A stretch of DNA of 64,000 nucleotides from Streptomyces caniscabiei (GCF_014930365.1 NZ_JABXWI010000015.1:1-64000), one strand, 5' to 3'; positions 51,188 to 60,623 are shown, numbered from the stretch's first letter. The notes: generated by a model from the letters alone, not told the origin. Translations and numbers: made by a program.

Positions 51188-52768
51188 TTAACGCCGGGAT
51201 CCGCCGCCGTCGCCTCCGCCGTTGCCCGTGCCCAGCCAGTCGGCCAGCTTGCCGCCCTGTCCGACGGCCCTGAGGCGGCGCTCCGCCTGGTCCCGGACGG
51301 GGTCGGTGGTGACGACGAGGAGTTCGTCGCCGCGCCGCAGGACCGTGGTCGGCAGGGGGACGAAGGACTTGCCGTCGCGGACGACGAGGGTGACGGCGGC
51401 GCCCGCGGGGAGCCGCAGCTCGTTGACCTCGACGCCGTGCATACGGGACTTCTCGGGGATGGCGACGGACAGCAGGTGGCCGCGCAGCCGCTCCAGGGGC
51501 GCCGACTCGATGCCGAGGTCGGCCGCCTCGTCCCCGGAGCCGCCGAGGCGCAGCTTGCGGGCCAGCCAGGGCAGCGTCGGTCCCTGGACGAGGGTGTAGA
51601 CGACGACGAGCACGAAGACGATGTTGAAGATCCGGCGGCTGCCCTCGACGCCGCTCACCATGGGGATCGTCGCCAGGATGATGGGCACCGCGCCGCGCAG
51701 TCCGGCCCACGACAGCAGGGCCTGCTCGCGCCACGGCACCCGGAACGGCACCAGCGCGACGACCACGCTCAGCGGTCGAGCCACCATGGTCAGCACCAGG
51801 CCGATGACGAGCGCGGGCCAGATGTCGTCGCCCATCTCGTGCGGGGTGACCAGCAGTCCGAGCAGGACGAACATGCCGATCTGGGCGATCCAGCCGACGC
51901 CCTCGGCGAAGCCCCGGGTGGCGGGCCAGTGCGGCAGCTTGGCGTTGCCGAGGACCATGGAGGCCAGGTAGACGGCGAGGAAGCCGCTGCCGTGGGCGAG
52001 GGCGCCGGCGGCGTAGGCGGCGACGGCGATGGCCATGACGGCGATCGGGTAGAGGCCGGAGGCGGGCAGCGCCACATGCCTGAGGGCCCAGGACCCCAGC
52101 CAGCCGACGGCGAGGCCGATGGCGGCGCCGATCGCCAGCTCCAGCACTATCTCGCCGATCAGGACGTACCAGTGTTCGACCGGTCCGGCCATGGAGAGCG
52201 AGGCGACGAGGATGACCACCGGGGCGTCGTTGAAGCCGGACTCGGCCTCCAGGGTGCCCGTCACGCGCGCGGGGAGGGGGATCTTGCGCAGTACGGAGAA
52301 GACGGCCGCCGCGTCCGTGGAGGACACGACCGCGCCGATGATGAGCGCCTGCCGCCACTCCAGCCCGATCAGATAGTGCGCGCCCGCAGCCGTGACGCCG
52401 ACGCTCGCCGCGACTCCGACCAGCGCCAGTGAGCTGGCGGCCGGCAGGGCCGGCTCGATCTCCTTCCACTTCGTGCCGAGGCCGCCCTCCGCCAGGATCA
52501 CGACGAGGGCCGCGTAGCCGATGACCTGGGTCAGTTCGGCGTTGTCGAAGTGGATGTCGCCGATGCCGTCCTGGCCCATGGCGATGCCTATGCCCAGGTA
52601 CACGAGCAGGCTGGGGAGCCCGCTGCGCGACGAGATCCGGACCGCGGCGACCGCGACGAGAAGGACGAGCGAGCAGACGAGCAGGAGCTGGTTGAGATCG
52701 TGGACAGTCAGCGGGCCGTACCTTTCTTGCCGAACCGCACGTGGTTCCGAGTGTGGGGTGCCGAGCAC
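51188..52768 (-). CDS. Cation/proton antiporter with TrkA-C domain (NhaP2/CvrA-like)
   Basis: The product (526 residues from GTG 52768) has a CPA-type membrane domain with about 12 helices, including the ion-site motif VVSSTDAAAVFSVL and the sequence LEAESGFNDAPVVILV, and a C-terminal TrkA-C domain (LPAGAAVTLVVRDGKSFVPL). It should exchange K+ or Na+ for protons. The start is uncertain: the conserved protein appears to begin LTVHDLNQLLLV, which corresponds to a CTG at 52711 preceded by GAAAGG, while the GTG at 52768 has no ribosome site. The true product may thus start at 52711. Confidence 0.85.
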   Translation of the reverse strand: MLGTPHSEPRAVRQERYGPLTVHDLNQLLLVCSLVLLVAVAAVRISSRSGLPSLLVYLGIGIAMGQDGIGDIHFDNAELTQVIGYAALVVILAEGGLGTKWKEIEPALPAASSLALVGVAASVGVTAAGAHYLIGLEWRQALIIGAVVSSTDAAAVFSVLRKIPLPARVTGTLEAESGFNDAPVVILVASLSMAGPVEHWYVLIGEIVLELAIGAAIGLAVGWLGSWALRHVALPASGLYPIAVMAIAVAAYAAGALAHGSGFLAVYLASMVLGNAKLPHWPATRGFAEGVGWIAQIGMFVLLGLLVTPHEMGDDIWPALVIGLVLTMVARPLSVVVALVPFRVPWREQALLSWAGLRGAVPIILATIPMVSGVEGSRRIFNIVFVLVVVYTLVQGPTLPWLARKLRLGGSGDEAADLGIESAPLERLRGHLLSVAIPEKSRMHGVEVNELRLPAGAAVTLVVRDGKSFVPLPTTVLRRGDELLVVTTDPVRDQAERRLRAVGQGGKLADWLGTGNGGGDGGGSRR

Positions 52769-53030
52769 TGGATGGAGGCACGCGCGCGTGTGGGCATGCG
52801 AAGCCGATCACGGAAACCGTGCGATTGCGGTTACGTCAGTGCAAGTACTTCGTTACCTTACCTAACTCTTGACGATTTCTTGACGCTCACGAGGGCAAGA
52901 TCGAACAGTCGTCCGCGCCAGTTCCCGACTCCGCGTCAAGTCGTGTCGGGCCCTGCGCCTATGGTTGCTCCAGCGTTCAGTACAAAGCACAGCCCGACCT
53001 GCCGCTCGTGTTAGGACAGCAAGGACAGCG

Positions 53031-55817
53031 ATGCCCACCGACACCACCCCCTCCGGCCAGCAGTCCGGCAAGTCCGGCAGGAAGAAGGGGCGAAAAGTCC
53101 GCCTTCTCCTGATCGTCCTGGTCCTGGCCATCATCGGTGGCGTCGGCTACGGGGCGTTCTGGTCCGTCTCCACCGTGCGCGCCTCCTTCCCGCAGACCAA
53201 GGGTTCGATAACCCTGGACGGTCTGTCGGGACCGGTCGACGTCAAGCGCGACGGCTACGGGATCCCGCAGATCTACGCCTCCTCCGACGAGGACCTGTTC
53301 ATGGCGCAGGGCTACGTCCAGGCGCAGGACCGGTTCTACGAGATGGACGTACGCCGCCACATGACGGCCGGCCGCCTCTCGGAGATGTTCGGCGAGAGCC
53401 AGGTCGACAACGACGAGTTCCTGCGCACCCTCGGCTGGCACCGGATCGCCGAGGAGGAGTACGAGAAGACCCTCTCGGCCGAGACGAAGAAGTACCTCGA
53501 CGCCTACGCCAAGGGGGTCAACGCCTACCTGGCCGGCAAGGACGGCGACGAGATCTCCGTCGAGTACGCGGCCCTCGGCTTCACCAACGACTACACGCCC
53601 GAGGAGTGGACCCCGGTCGACTCGGTCGCCTGGCTGAAGGCGATGGCGTGGGACCTGCGCGGCAACATGCAGGACGAGATCGACCGCGCCCTGATGACCA
53701 GCCGCCTCGGCCCCAAGCAGATCGCCGACCTGTACCCGCAGTACCCGTACAGCCGCAACGGGACGATCGTGCGGGAAGGCCAGTACGACGAACTGACGAA
53801 GACCTGGTCGGACGGGTCGGGGACGTCGCAGGGCACCGGCGGCTCCACACAGGGCACCGGGGGCACGGGGACGGGCACCGGAGGCACCGGCACGGCCGCC
53901 GCCGGCACGTCCTCCGACTCCGGAGCCCTCCAGACGCAGCTGGACGGCCTCTACAACGTCCTGGAGGGCCTGCCCGAGGCCGTCGGTGTGAACGGCAACG
54001 GCATCGGCTCCAACTCCTGGGTCGTCTCCGGCGACCACACCATCACCGGCAAGCCGCTGCTCGCCAACGACCCGCACCTGACGGCGTCGCTGCCCTCGGT
54101 CTGGTACCAGATGGGCCTGCACTGCAAGTCCGTCTCCGCGAAGTGCCAGTACGACGTCTCCGGCTACACCTTCTCCGGCATGCCCGGCGTGGTCATCGGC
54201 CACAACGCCGACATCGCCTGGGGCATGACCAACTCCGGCGTCGACGTCACCGACCTCTACCTGGAGAAGCTCACCGGCGACGGCTACCAGTACGGCTCCA
54301 AGGTCCTGCCGTTCGACACCCGCGAGGAGACCATCGAGGTCGCCGGCGGCGCGTCCAAGACGATCGTCGTCCGCACCACCAACAACGGTCCCCTGCTCTC
54401 CGACCGCTATGACGAACTCGTCCAGGTCGGCAAGAAGGCCACGGTCGACCAGGACGCCCCCGACCGCGGCGACGGCTACGGCATCGCCCTGCGCTGGACC
54501 GCGCTCGACCCCGGCACCTCCATGGACGCCGTCTTCGCCATGAACCGGGCCAAGGGCTGGGACGACTTCCGTGAGGCCGCCGCCCTGTTCGACGTCCCCT
54601 CGCAGAACCTGATCTACGCCGACACCGAGGGCCACATCGGCTACCAGCTGCCCGGGAAGATCCCCACCCGCGGCAAGGGCGACGGCTCGCTGCCCGCCCC
54701 CGGCTGGGACCCCCGGTACCGCTGGACCGGCTACATCGACGAGGACGAACTGCCCTACGAGTACGACCCGGAGCGCGGCTACATCGTCACCGCGAACCAG
54801 GCCGTCGTCGACAAGAAGTACCCCTTCACGCTCACCACGGACTGGGGCTACGGCACCCGCGCGCAGCGGATCACCAGCCTGATCGAGTCCAAGATCAAGG
54901 GGGGCGGCAAGATCTCCACCGACGACATGCGGCAGATGCAGATGGACAACAGCAGCGAGATCGCCAAGCTGCTGGTGCCGCTGCTGCTCAAGATCGACGT
55001 CGGTGACAAGCACGTCCGCGAGGCGCAGAAGCTCCTGGAGGGCTGGGACTACACCCAGGACGCCGACTCGGCGGCCGCCGCGTACTTCAACTCGGTCTGG
55101 CGCAACATCCTCAAGCTCGCCTTCGGCGACAAGCTGCCCAAGGAACTGCGCGTCGAGGGACAGTGCCTGTCGGTCGAGCCGGTCGACTCCACTGGGCCCG
55201 CCGACGAGGACCAGCAGGTGCGCGAGTGCGGCAGGCGCGACGCGGACCAGGCGCAACCCGACGGTGGCGACCGCTGGTTCGAGGTGGTCCGCCGACTCGT
55301 CGACGACCAGGACAACGCCTGGTGGTCCACGCCCAAGACGCGCAACCTGAAGGCCGCCGACACCCGCGACGAGCTGTTCAAGCGGGCCATGCGGGACGCC
55401 CGTTGGGAGCTGACCGCCAAGCTGGGCAAGGACATCGACAGCTGGAGCTGGGGCCGGCTGCACCGGCTGTTCCTGAAGAACCAGACCCTCGGCACCGCGG
55501 GCCCCGGTTTCCTCCAGTACATGCTCAACCGCGGCCCCTGGAAGCTCGGCGGCGGCGAGGCCACCGTCAACGCCACCGGCTGGAACGCGGCGGGCGGCTA
55601 CGAGGTCGTCTGGGTGCCGTCGATGCGGATGGTGGTGAACCTCGGGGACCTCGACAAGTCCAAGTGGATCAACCTCACCGGCGCCTCCGGGCACGCGTAC
55701 AACGCGCACTACACCGACCAGACCGACAAGTGGGTCAAGGGCGAACTGCTGACGTGGTCGTTCTCGGACAAGGCGGTCCAGGACGGCACGAGCGACACGC
55801 TGCTGCTCAAACCGTGA
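53031..55817 (+). CDS. Penicillin acylase family protein (Ntn hydrolase), membrane-anchored
   Basis: The 928-residue product has a basic N-terminus and one membrane helix (about 24-44), so it is anchored with its bulk outside. The alpha part has DGYGIPQIYASSDEDLFMAQ. The self-cleavage site and nucleophile is G326-S327 in NGIGSNSWVVSG, after which the beta part continues with NDPHLTASLPSVWYQMGLHC and MPGVVIGHNADIAWGMTNSG. A Gly/Thr/Ser-rich insert (about 260-298) lies in the spacer just before the cleavage site. These enzymes cleave N-acyl groups (beta-lactams, acyl-homoserine lactones, lipopeptides); the substrate here is unknown. ATG 53031 after AAGGACAG. Confidence 0.9.
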   Translation: MPTDTTPSGQQSGKSGRKKGRKVRLLLIVLVLAIIGGVGYGAFWSVSTVRASFPQTKGSITLDGLSGPVDVKRDGYGIPQIYASSDEDLFMAQGYVQAQDRFYEMDVRRHMTAGRLSEMFGESQVDNDEFLRTLGWHRIAEEEYEKTLSAETKKYLDAYAKGVNAYLAGKDGDEISVEYAALGFTNDYTPEEWTPVDSVAWLKAMAWDLRGNMQDEIDRALMTSRLGPKQIADLYPQYPYSRNGTIVREGQYDELTKTWSDGSGTSQGTGGSTQGTGGTGTGTGGTGTAAAGTSSDSGALQTQLDGLYNVLEGLPEAVGVNGNGIGSNSWVVSGDHTITGKPLLANDPHLTASLPSVWYQMGLHCKSVSAKCQYDVSGYTFSGMPGVVIGHNADIAWGMTNSGVDVTDLYLEKLTGDGYQYGSKVLPFDTREETIEVAGGASKTIVVRTTNNGPLLSDRYDELVQVGKKATVDQDAPDRGDGYGIALRWTALDPGTSMDAVFAMNRAKGWDDFREAAALFDVPSQNLIYADTEGHIGYQLPGKIPTRGKGDGSLPAPGWDPRYRWTGYIDEDELPYEYDPERGYIVTANQAVVDKKYPFTLTTDWGYGTRAQRITSLIESKIKGGGKISTDDMRQMQMDNSSEIAKLLVPLLLKIDVGDKHVREAQKLLEGWDYTQDADSAAAAYFNSVWRNILKLAFGDKLPKELRVEGQCLSVEPVDSTGPADEDQQVRECGRRDADQAQPDGGDRWFEVVRRLVDDQDNAWWSTPKTRNLKAADTRDELFKRAMRDARWELTAKLGKDIDSWSWGRLHRLFLKNQTLGTAGPGFLQYMLNRGPWKLGGGEATVNATGWNAAGGYEVVWVPSMRMVVNLGDLDKSKWINLTGASGHAYNAHYTDQTDKWVKGELLTWSFSDKAVQDGTSDTLLLKP

Positions 55818-55828
55818 CGCCCGGCTGA

Positions 55829-55874
55829 ACACGGAAAGCGGCCTCCACGCACGCGTGGAGGCCGCTTTCCGTGT
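55829..55874. terminator. Bidirectional terminator hairpin
   Basis: A perfect 21-bp stem: 55829-55849 pairs with 55854-55874 around CACG. It separates the convergent acylase (plus) and cyclo-ligase (minus) genes and directly precedes the latter's stop. Confidence 0.88.
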
Positions 55875-55879
55875 CCGGA

Positions 55880-56485
55880 TCACCGGAACCGTCGTGCCCC
55901 CGACGGCGTCACCACCGCGTGCACCGGGCGGTCGTGCTCCTCCTCCGGGACGCGGTCCAGCACCTCCGTGTCGTACAGGAGCACCACCAGCGCCGGATCG
56001 GCGCCCGCGCGGGCCAGGCGGGCCAGGACGCGGTCGTAGGAGCCGCCGCCCCGGCCGAGGCGCATCCCGCGCGCGTCGACCGCCAGGCCCGGCAGCAGGA
56101 CGGCGTCGGCGGTGGTCACGGCGTCCGGGCCGAGCCGCTCGCCGGCGGGTTCGAGGAGTTCCATACGGCCGCCGTGCCGCACGCGCGCGAGGGAGGCCTC
56201 TCCCTCGTAGACGCCCCAGTCGAGGTCGTTGTCGGGCAGCAGCACCGGGAGCAGGACGCGCACGCCCCGCGCGCGGAGTGCGTCGAGGAGCGCGAGGGTG
56301 CCCGGTTCACTCCCCACGGACACGTACGCCGCGACCGTGCGCGCGTGTGCCAGTTCGGGCAGATCGAGAGCCCGGTCCGCAAGGGCGCCCGTCGTTTTCC
56401 GGACGTCATCCGGTGTCAACCCGCTCCTCACCAGGAGGAGCTCTCGTCGCAACATTCGCTTGGAAAGCTCCGGTTCAGGTCCCAT
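55880..56485 (-). CDS. 5-formyltetrahydrofolate cyclo-ligase
   Basis: The 201-residue product (from ATG 56485) has the family signature VLLPGLAVDARGMRLGRGGG followed by SYDRVLARL, the ATP and folate site, and an N-terminal basic helix (SKRMLRRELLLVRSGLTPDD). It uses ATP to convert 5-formyl-THF to methenyl-THF. An in-frame ATG at 56527 would add 14 residues (MSRLRIIMEPPVSR), but the AT-rich sequence there (TACGAATAATAAT on the minus strand) looks like a promoter -10 region, so I prefer 56485. It is divergent from galU. Confidence 0.85.
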   Translation of the reverse strand: MGPEPELSKRMLRRELLLVRSGLTPDDVRKTTGALADRALDLPELAHARTVAAYVSVGSEPGTLALLDALRARGVRVLLPVLLPDNDLDWGVYEGEASLARVRHGGRMELLEPAGERLGPDAVTTADAVLLPGLAVDARGMRLGRGGGSYDRVLARLARAGADPALVVLLYDTEVLDRVPEEEHDRPVHAVVTPSGARRFR

Positions 56486-56576
56486 CCGGCTCACAGGTGG
56501 CTCCATTATTATTCGTAATCGGCTCATATGAGAACGAATTCATCGGAGCCACAGATTCCCCACAAAGGCACCGGAT

Positions 56577-57500
56577 ATGGTTCGGCGCATGAGTGAGGCG
56601 AACCCCAGGATCAGCAAGGCTGTCATTCCCGCGGCGGGTCTGGGAACCCGGTTCCTGCCGGCGACCAAAGCGACTCCCAAGGAGATGCTCCCGGTCGTGG
56701 ACAAGCCGGCGATCCAGTACGTGGTGGAGGAGGCCGCGGCAGCGGGCCTGGACGATGTCCTGATGATCACCGGCCGCAACAAGCGCCCCCTCGAGGACCA
56801 CTTCGACCGCAACCACGAGCTGGAGTCCGCCCTCCAGAGAAAGGGCGACGGCCACCGGCTCGCCAAGGTCCAGGAGTCCAGCGACCTCGCGACCATCCAC
56901 TACGTCCGCCAGGGCGACCCCAAGGGCCTCGGCCACGCCGTGCTGTGCGCCGCCCCGCACGTGGGCGACGAACCCTTCGCGGTCCTCCTCGGCGACGACC
57001 TGATCGACCCCCGCGACCCGCTCCTGCGGCGCATGGTCGAGGTCCAGGAGCGGAGCGGCGGCAGCGTCATCGCCCTCATGGAGGTCGCGCCGGAGCAGAT
57101 CCACCTCTACGGCTGCGCGGCCGTGGAGGCCACCGAGGACGGCGACGTCGTCAAGATCACGGGCATGGTCGAGAAGCCGGAGCCGGCCGACGCCCCGTCG
57201 AACTACGCGATCATCGGCCGCTACGTCCTCGCCCCGCAGATCTTCGACGTCCTGCGGCAGACCGAGCCGGGCCGCGGCGGCGAGATCCAGCTCACCGACG
57301 CCCTCCAGCAGCTCGCCGCGGACGAGAAGGTCGGCGGCCCCGTGCACGGCGTCGTCTTCAAGGGCCGCCGCTATGACACCGGAGACCGTGGCGACTACCT
57401 GCGTGCCATTGTCAGACTCGCGTGCGAACGTGAAGACCTGGGCCCGGACTTCCGGACCTGGCTTCGCAGTTACGTAGCCGAGGAGATGCAGCCACAGTGA
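56577..57500 (+). CDS. galU: UTP-glucose-1-phosphate uridylyltransferase
   Basis: The 307-residue product has the GalU nucleotidyltransferase signature: AVIPAAGLGTRFLPATKATP, KEMLPVVDKPAIQYVVEEAA, then VLLGDDLIDP and VEKPEPADAPSNYAIIGRYV. It makes UDP-glucose for cell-envelope glycans and trehalose. Two starts are possible: ATG 56577 (with AAAGG at suitable distance) and ATG 56589 (MSEANPRISK). The stop overlaps the start of the MoeA-like gene (GTGA), so galU is the first gene of the operon with glp. Confidence 0.92.
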   Translation: MVRRMSEANPRISKAVIPAAGLGTRFLPATKATPKEMLPVVDKPAIQYVVEEAAAAGLDDVLMITGRNKRPLEDHFDRNHELESALQRKGDGHRLAKVQESSDLATIHYVRQGDPKGLGHAVLCAAPHVGDEPFAVLLGDDLIDPRDPLLRRMVEVQERSGGSVIALMEVAPEQIHLYGCAAVEATEDGDVVKITGMVEKPEPADAPSNYAIIGRYVLAPQIFDVLRQTEPGRGGEIQLTDALQQLAADEKVGGPVHGVVFKGRRYDTGDRGDYLRAIVRLACEREDLGPDFRTWLRSYVAEEMQPQ

Positions 57501-58819
57501 GCACCGCCGCGACCCGCACCACCGGCCGGGACCACCTCTGGTCGGTGACCGAGCACCTGGAGGACATCCTCGCCACCGTGCGCCCCCTGGAACCCATCGA
57601 GCTGCAACTCCTCGACGCCCAGGGCTGCGTGCTGGTCGAGGACGTCACGGTCCCGGTGTCACTGCCGCCGTTCGACAACAGCTCCATGGACGGGTACGCG
57701 GTGCGGGTCGCGGACGTGGCGGGCGCCAGCGAGGAGTTCCCCGCCGTGCTCACGGTGATCGGCGACGTCGCGGCGGGCCAGAGCGAACAGCCGCAGGTGG
57801 GCCCGGGGGAGGCCGCCCGCATCATGACCGGCGCCCCCCTGCCGCCCGGCGCGGAGGCCGTCGTCCCGGTGGAGTGGACCGACGGCGGCCTCGGCGAGGG
57901 ACCCGTCTCCGGGATGCGCGCCCGCAGCGCGAGCCCCGAGGGCGCCACCGGCCAGGTCGCCGTGCACCGCGCCGCCGAGGCACGCGCGCACGTGCGCGCG
58001 GAGGGCAGCGACGTCAAGGCCGGTGAACGCGCGCTGGCGGCCGGCACCCTCCTCGGCCCGCCCCAGCTCGGCCTGCTCGCCGCCATCGGCCGCGCCTCCG
58101 TACGCGTACACCCGCGCCCGCGCGTGGTGGTGCTCTCCACCGGCAGCGAACTGATCCCGCCCGGCGACACCCTGGCCACCGGCCAGATCTACGACTCCAA
58201 CAGCTTCGCCCTCACCGCCGCCGCCCGGGACGCGGGCGCCATCGCCTACCGCGTCGGCGCCGTCGCCGACGACGCCGAGACCCTCCGCTCCACCATCGAG
58301 GACCAGCTCGTCCGCGCCGACCTGGTGGTCACCACCGGCGGCGTCAGCGTCGGCGCCTACGACGTCGTCAAGGAGGCCCTGGAGTCCGTCGGCGACGAGG
58401 ACGAGGAGGGCGCCGGCATCGACTTCCGCAAGCTCGCCATGCAGCCCGGCAAGCCCCAGGGCTTCGGCACCATCGGCCCCGACCACACCCCGCTGCTCGC
58501 CCTCCCCGGCAACCCGGTGTCGTCGTACGTCTCCTTCGAACTCTTCGTCCGCCCCGCCATCCGCACCCTGATGGGCCTCGACGACGTCCACCGGCCGACG
58601 ACCACGGCGACCCTGCGGACCCCCAAGGCGCTGACCTCGCCCGCAGGCCGCCGGCAGTACCTGCGCGGGACGTACTCCGACGGCGAGGTCACCCCCGTGG
58701 GAGGCGCCGGATCGCACCTCGTCGCCGCCCTCGCGCACGCCGACGCGCTCATCGTGATCCCCGAGGACACCGAGTCGGTCGAGCCCGGTACGGAGGTCGA
58801 GGTCGTCCTGCTCGGCTGA
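57497..58819 (+). CDS. glp: Gephyrin/MoeA-like molybdotransferase Glp
   Basis: The 440-residue product has the MoeA domain order: a linker part with SLPPFDNSSMDGYAVRVADV near 54-73 and IMTGAPLPPGAEAVVPVEWT, the MPT-binding domain (VVVLSTGSELIPPGDTLATG, TTGGVSVGAYDVVKEAL, LPGNPVSSYVSFELFVRP) and the C-terminal domain IV. MoeA inserts molybdate into molybdopterin. In actinobacteria this paralogue, followed nearby by the sepX/glpR gene, has been shown in Corynebacterium to take part in cell division with its receptor GlpR. The GTG start overlaps the galU stop. Confidence 0.88.
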   Translation: MSTAATRTTGRDHLWSVTEHLEDILATVRPLEPIELQLLDAQGCVLVEDVTVPVSLPPFDNSSMDGYAVRVADVAGASEEFPAVLTVIGDVAAGQSEQPQVGPGEAARIMTGAPLPPGAEAVVPVEWTDGGLGEGPVSGMRARSASPEGATGQVAVHRAAEARAHVRAEGSDVKAGERALAAGTLLGPPQLGLLAAIGRASVRVHPRPRVVVLSTGSELIPPGDTLATGQIYDSNSFALTAAARDAGAIAYRVGAVADDAETLRSTIEDQLVRADLVVTTGGVSVGAYDVVKEALESVGDEDEEGAGIDFRKLAMQPGKPQGFGTIGPDHTPLLALPGNPVSSYVSFELFVRPAIRTLMGLDDVHRPTTTATLRTPKALTSPAGRRQYLRGTYSDGEVTPVGGAGSHLVAALAHADALIVIPEDTESVEPGTEVEVVLLG

Positions 58820-58903
58820 ACCGTCGAGGGTGGCGTACCGTGTCGCGCACAACACGCCGCGCGCCGCACCGCGACGGGCCCCGACCGGGAGCGCCACACC
58901 ACC

Positions 58904-59386
58904 ATGAGTACGCCGCAGGACCGACTGACCCACATCGACGAGGCGGGCGCCGCTCGCATGGTCGACGTCTCCGGGAAGGACGTGACCGCGCGCACCGCCC
59001 GCGCCAGCGGCCGGGTCCTGGTCTCGCCGGCGGTGGTGGAACTGCTGCGCGGCGAGGGGGTGCCCAAGGGTGACGCCCTCGCCACCGCGCGCATCGCCGG
59101 GATCATGGGCGCCAAACGCACCCCCGACCTGATCCCGCTCTGCCACCCGCTGGCGGTCTCGGGCGTCAAGGTCGACCTCGCGGTCGCGGACGACGCCGTC
59201 GAGATCCGCGCGAGCGTGAAGACCACCGACCGCACGGGCGTCGAGATGGAAGCCCTCACGGCGGTCTCCGTCGCCGCGCTCACCGTGATCGACATGGTGA
59301 AGGCGGTCGACAAGGGCGCGGTCATCACAGACGTCCGCGTCGAGGAGAAGACGGGCGGCAAGTCGGGCGACTGGAGCCGGGCATGA
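58904..59386 (+). CDS. moaC: Cyclic pyranopterin monophosphate synthase
   Basis: The 160-residue product contains the MoaC signatures: LTHIDEAGAARMVDVSGKDV near the start, GAKRTPDLIPLCHPLAVSGV (catalytic His and Lys region) and EMEALTAVSVAALTVIDMVK with KAVDKGAVI. It forms cyclic pyranopterin monophosphate in molybdenum-cofactor synthesis. The partner MoaA is not in the window. It starts at ATG 58904, and its stop overlaps the next ATG (ATGA). Confidence 0.93.
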   Translation: MSTPQDRLTHIDEAGAARMVDVSGKDVTARTARASGRVLVSPAVVELLRGEGVPKGDALATARIAGIMGAKRTPDLIPLCHPLAVSGVKVDLAVADDAVEIRASVKTTDRTGVEMEALTAVSVAALTVIDMVKAVDKGAVITDVRVEEKTGGKSGDWSRA

Positions 59387-59964
59387 CGGCCCCGGCGCAA
59401 CCGCCGCCCGGGGGCGCCCTCACCGCGCCGTACGCCGCCCTGGTCGTGACCGCCTCCAACCGTGCCTCCGCCGGCGTCTACGAGGACCGCGGCGGACCCC
59501 TGATCGCGGAGGGGCTCCGGGCGCTCGGCTTCGCCGTCGACGGCCCGCAGGTCGTGCCGGACGGCGACCCCGTGGAGGCCGCGCTGCGGGCGGGCGTGGA
59601 CGCCGGGTACGACGTGATCGTGACGACCGGCGGCACCGGCATCTCGCCCACCGACCGCACGCCCGAGGCGACCCGCGCGGTCCTCGACCACGAGGTGCCC
59701 GGCATCCCCGAGGCGATCAGGGCGTACGGCCGGGACAAGGTCCCCACGGCCGCGCTCTCCCGAGGTCTCGCCGGCGTCGCGCGCGGCACGCTGATCGTCA
59801 ACCTGCCGGGCTCGACCGGCGGCGTACGGGACGGCCTGGCCGTCCTGGGACCCCTGCTGACCCACGCGGTGGACCAGATCCGCGGCGGGGACCACCAGAG
59901 GCCGGCCCCCGGCGGCCCCCCGGCCGGGGAGGACCCCTCCAGACCCCGTGGGGGTGCGAGCTGA
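59383..59964 (+). CDS. mogA: Molybdopterin adenylyltransferase family protein (MogA/MoaB)
   Basis: The 193-residue product has the MPT-binding fold of MogA/MoaB: YAALVVTASNRASAGVYEDR, then GYDVIVTTGGTGISPTDRTP and the conserved LSRGLAGVARGTLIVNLPGS. It activates molybdopterin by adenylation before metal insertion by MoeA. MogA and MoaB cannot be told apart reliably from motifs alone. The C-terminal 25 residues are Pro/Gly-rich. Translationally coupled to moaC (ATGA). Confidence 0.88.
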   Translation: MTAPAQPPPGGALTAPYAALVVTASNRASAGVYEDRGGPLIAEGLRALGFAVDGPQVVPDGDPVEAALRAGVDAGYDVIVTTGGTGISPTDRTPEATRAVLDHEVPGIPEAIRAYGRDKVPTAALSRGLAGVARGTLIVNLPGSTGGVRDGLAVLGPLLTHAVDQIRGGDHQRPAPGGPPAGEDPSRPRGGAS

Positions 59965-59981
59965 ACAGCCCATCCTGGCCC

Positions 59982-60623
59982 GTGGTGCTGGTGGACGGCG
60001 AGGTCGTCCTCCGGCCCATAAGGATGCGCGACCAGCGGGCCTGGCGCGAGGTCAACCGGCGCAACCGGGACTGGCTGCGGCCCTGGGAGGCGACCATTCC
60101 GCCGCCCACGCCGAGCGGGCCCATCGCGCACCGGCCGACGTACCGTCAGATGGTCCGCCATCTGCGGGCGGAGGCGAACGCGGGCCGGATGCTGCCGTTC
60201 GTCATCGAGTACCAGGGGCGGCTGGTCGGGCAGTTGACGGTCGCCGGGATCACCTGGGGCTCCATGTGCTCCGGCCATGTCGGCTACTGGGTCGACGAGT
60301 CGGTGGCCGGGCGGGGTGTGATGCCGACGGCCGTCGCGCTCGTCGTCGACCACTGCTTCCGGACCGTCGGACTGCACCGCATCGAGGTCTGTATTCGCCC
60401 CGAGAATCGGCCCAGCCGGCGGGTCGTGGAGAAACTCGGATTCCGCGAGGAAGGCCTGCGTCCACGATATCTTCACATCGACGGCGCCTGGCGCGACCAT
60501 CTCGTCTTCGCGCTCACCGCCGAAGAGGTGCCCGAGGGGCTGCTCGGCCGCTGGCAGCGGGAACGGGCGCGGCACGCGCGCAACGCGGGCTCCGACGCCG
60601 GTAAGCCCGGTCACCCGCAATAA
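59982..60623 (+). CDS. GNAT acetyltransferase (RimJ/RimL-like)
   Basis: The 213-residue product (from GTG 59982) has the RimJ/RimL pattern: VVLRPIRMRDQRAWREVNRR, RDWLRPWEATIP, GHVGYWVDESVAGRGVMPTA and CIRPENRPSRRVVEKLGFRE. RimJ-type enzymes acetylate N-termini of ribosomal and other proteins. The conserved reading may begin seven codons earlier at a CTG (59961, reading LNSPSWPVVLVDG) that overlaps the mogA stop (CTGA), which would give tight coupling. It ends about 220 bases before sepX, in a notably AT-rich gap for this genome. Confidence 0.85.
   Translation: MVLVDGEVVLRPIRMRDQRAWREVNRRNRDWLRPWEATIPPPTPSGPIAHRPTYRQMVRHLRAEANAGRMLPFVIEYQGRLVGQLTVAGITWGSMCSGHVGYWVDESVAGRGVMPTAVALVVDHCFRTVGLHRIEVCIRPENRPSRRVVEKLGFREEGLRPRYLHIDGAWRDHLVFALTAEEVPEGLLGRWQRERARHARNAGSDAGKPGHPQ

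Noticed and set aside
52846..52871. Possible iron box (TTAGGTAAGGTAAC on the minus strand) upstream of the antiporter gene
   Set aside because: Only one half resembles the DmdR/IdeR consensus; the second half does not match.
52874..52905. TTGACG-type -35 words upstream of the acylase gene
   Set aside because: Two TTGACG words occur, but there is no convincing -10 at 17-18 bases.
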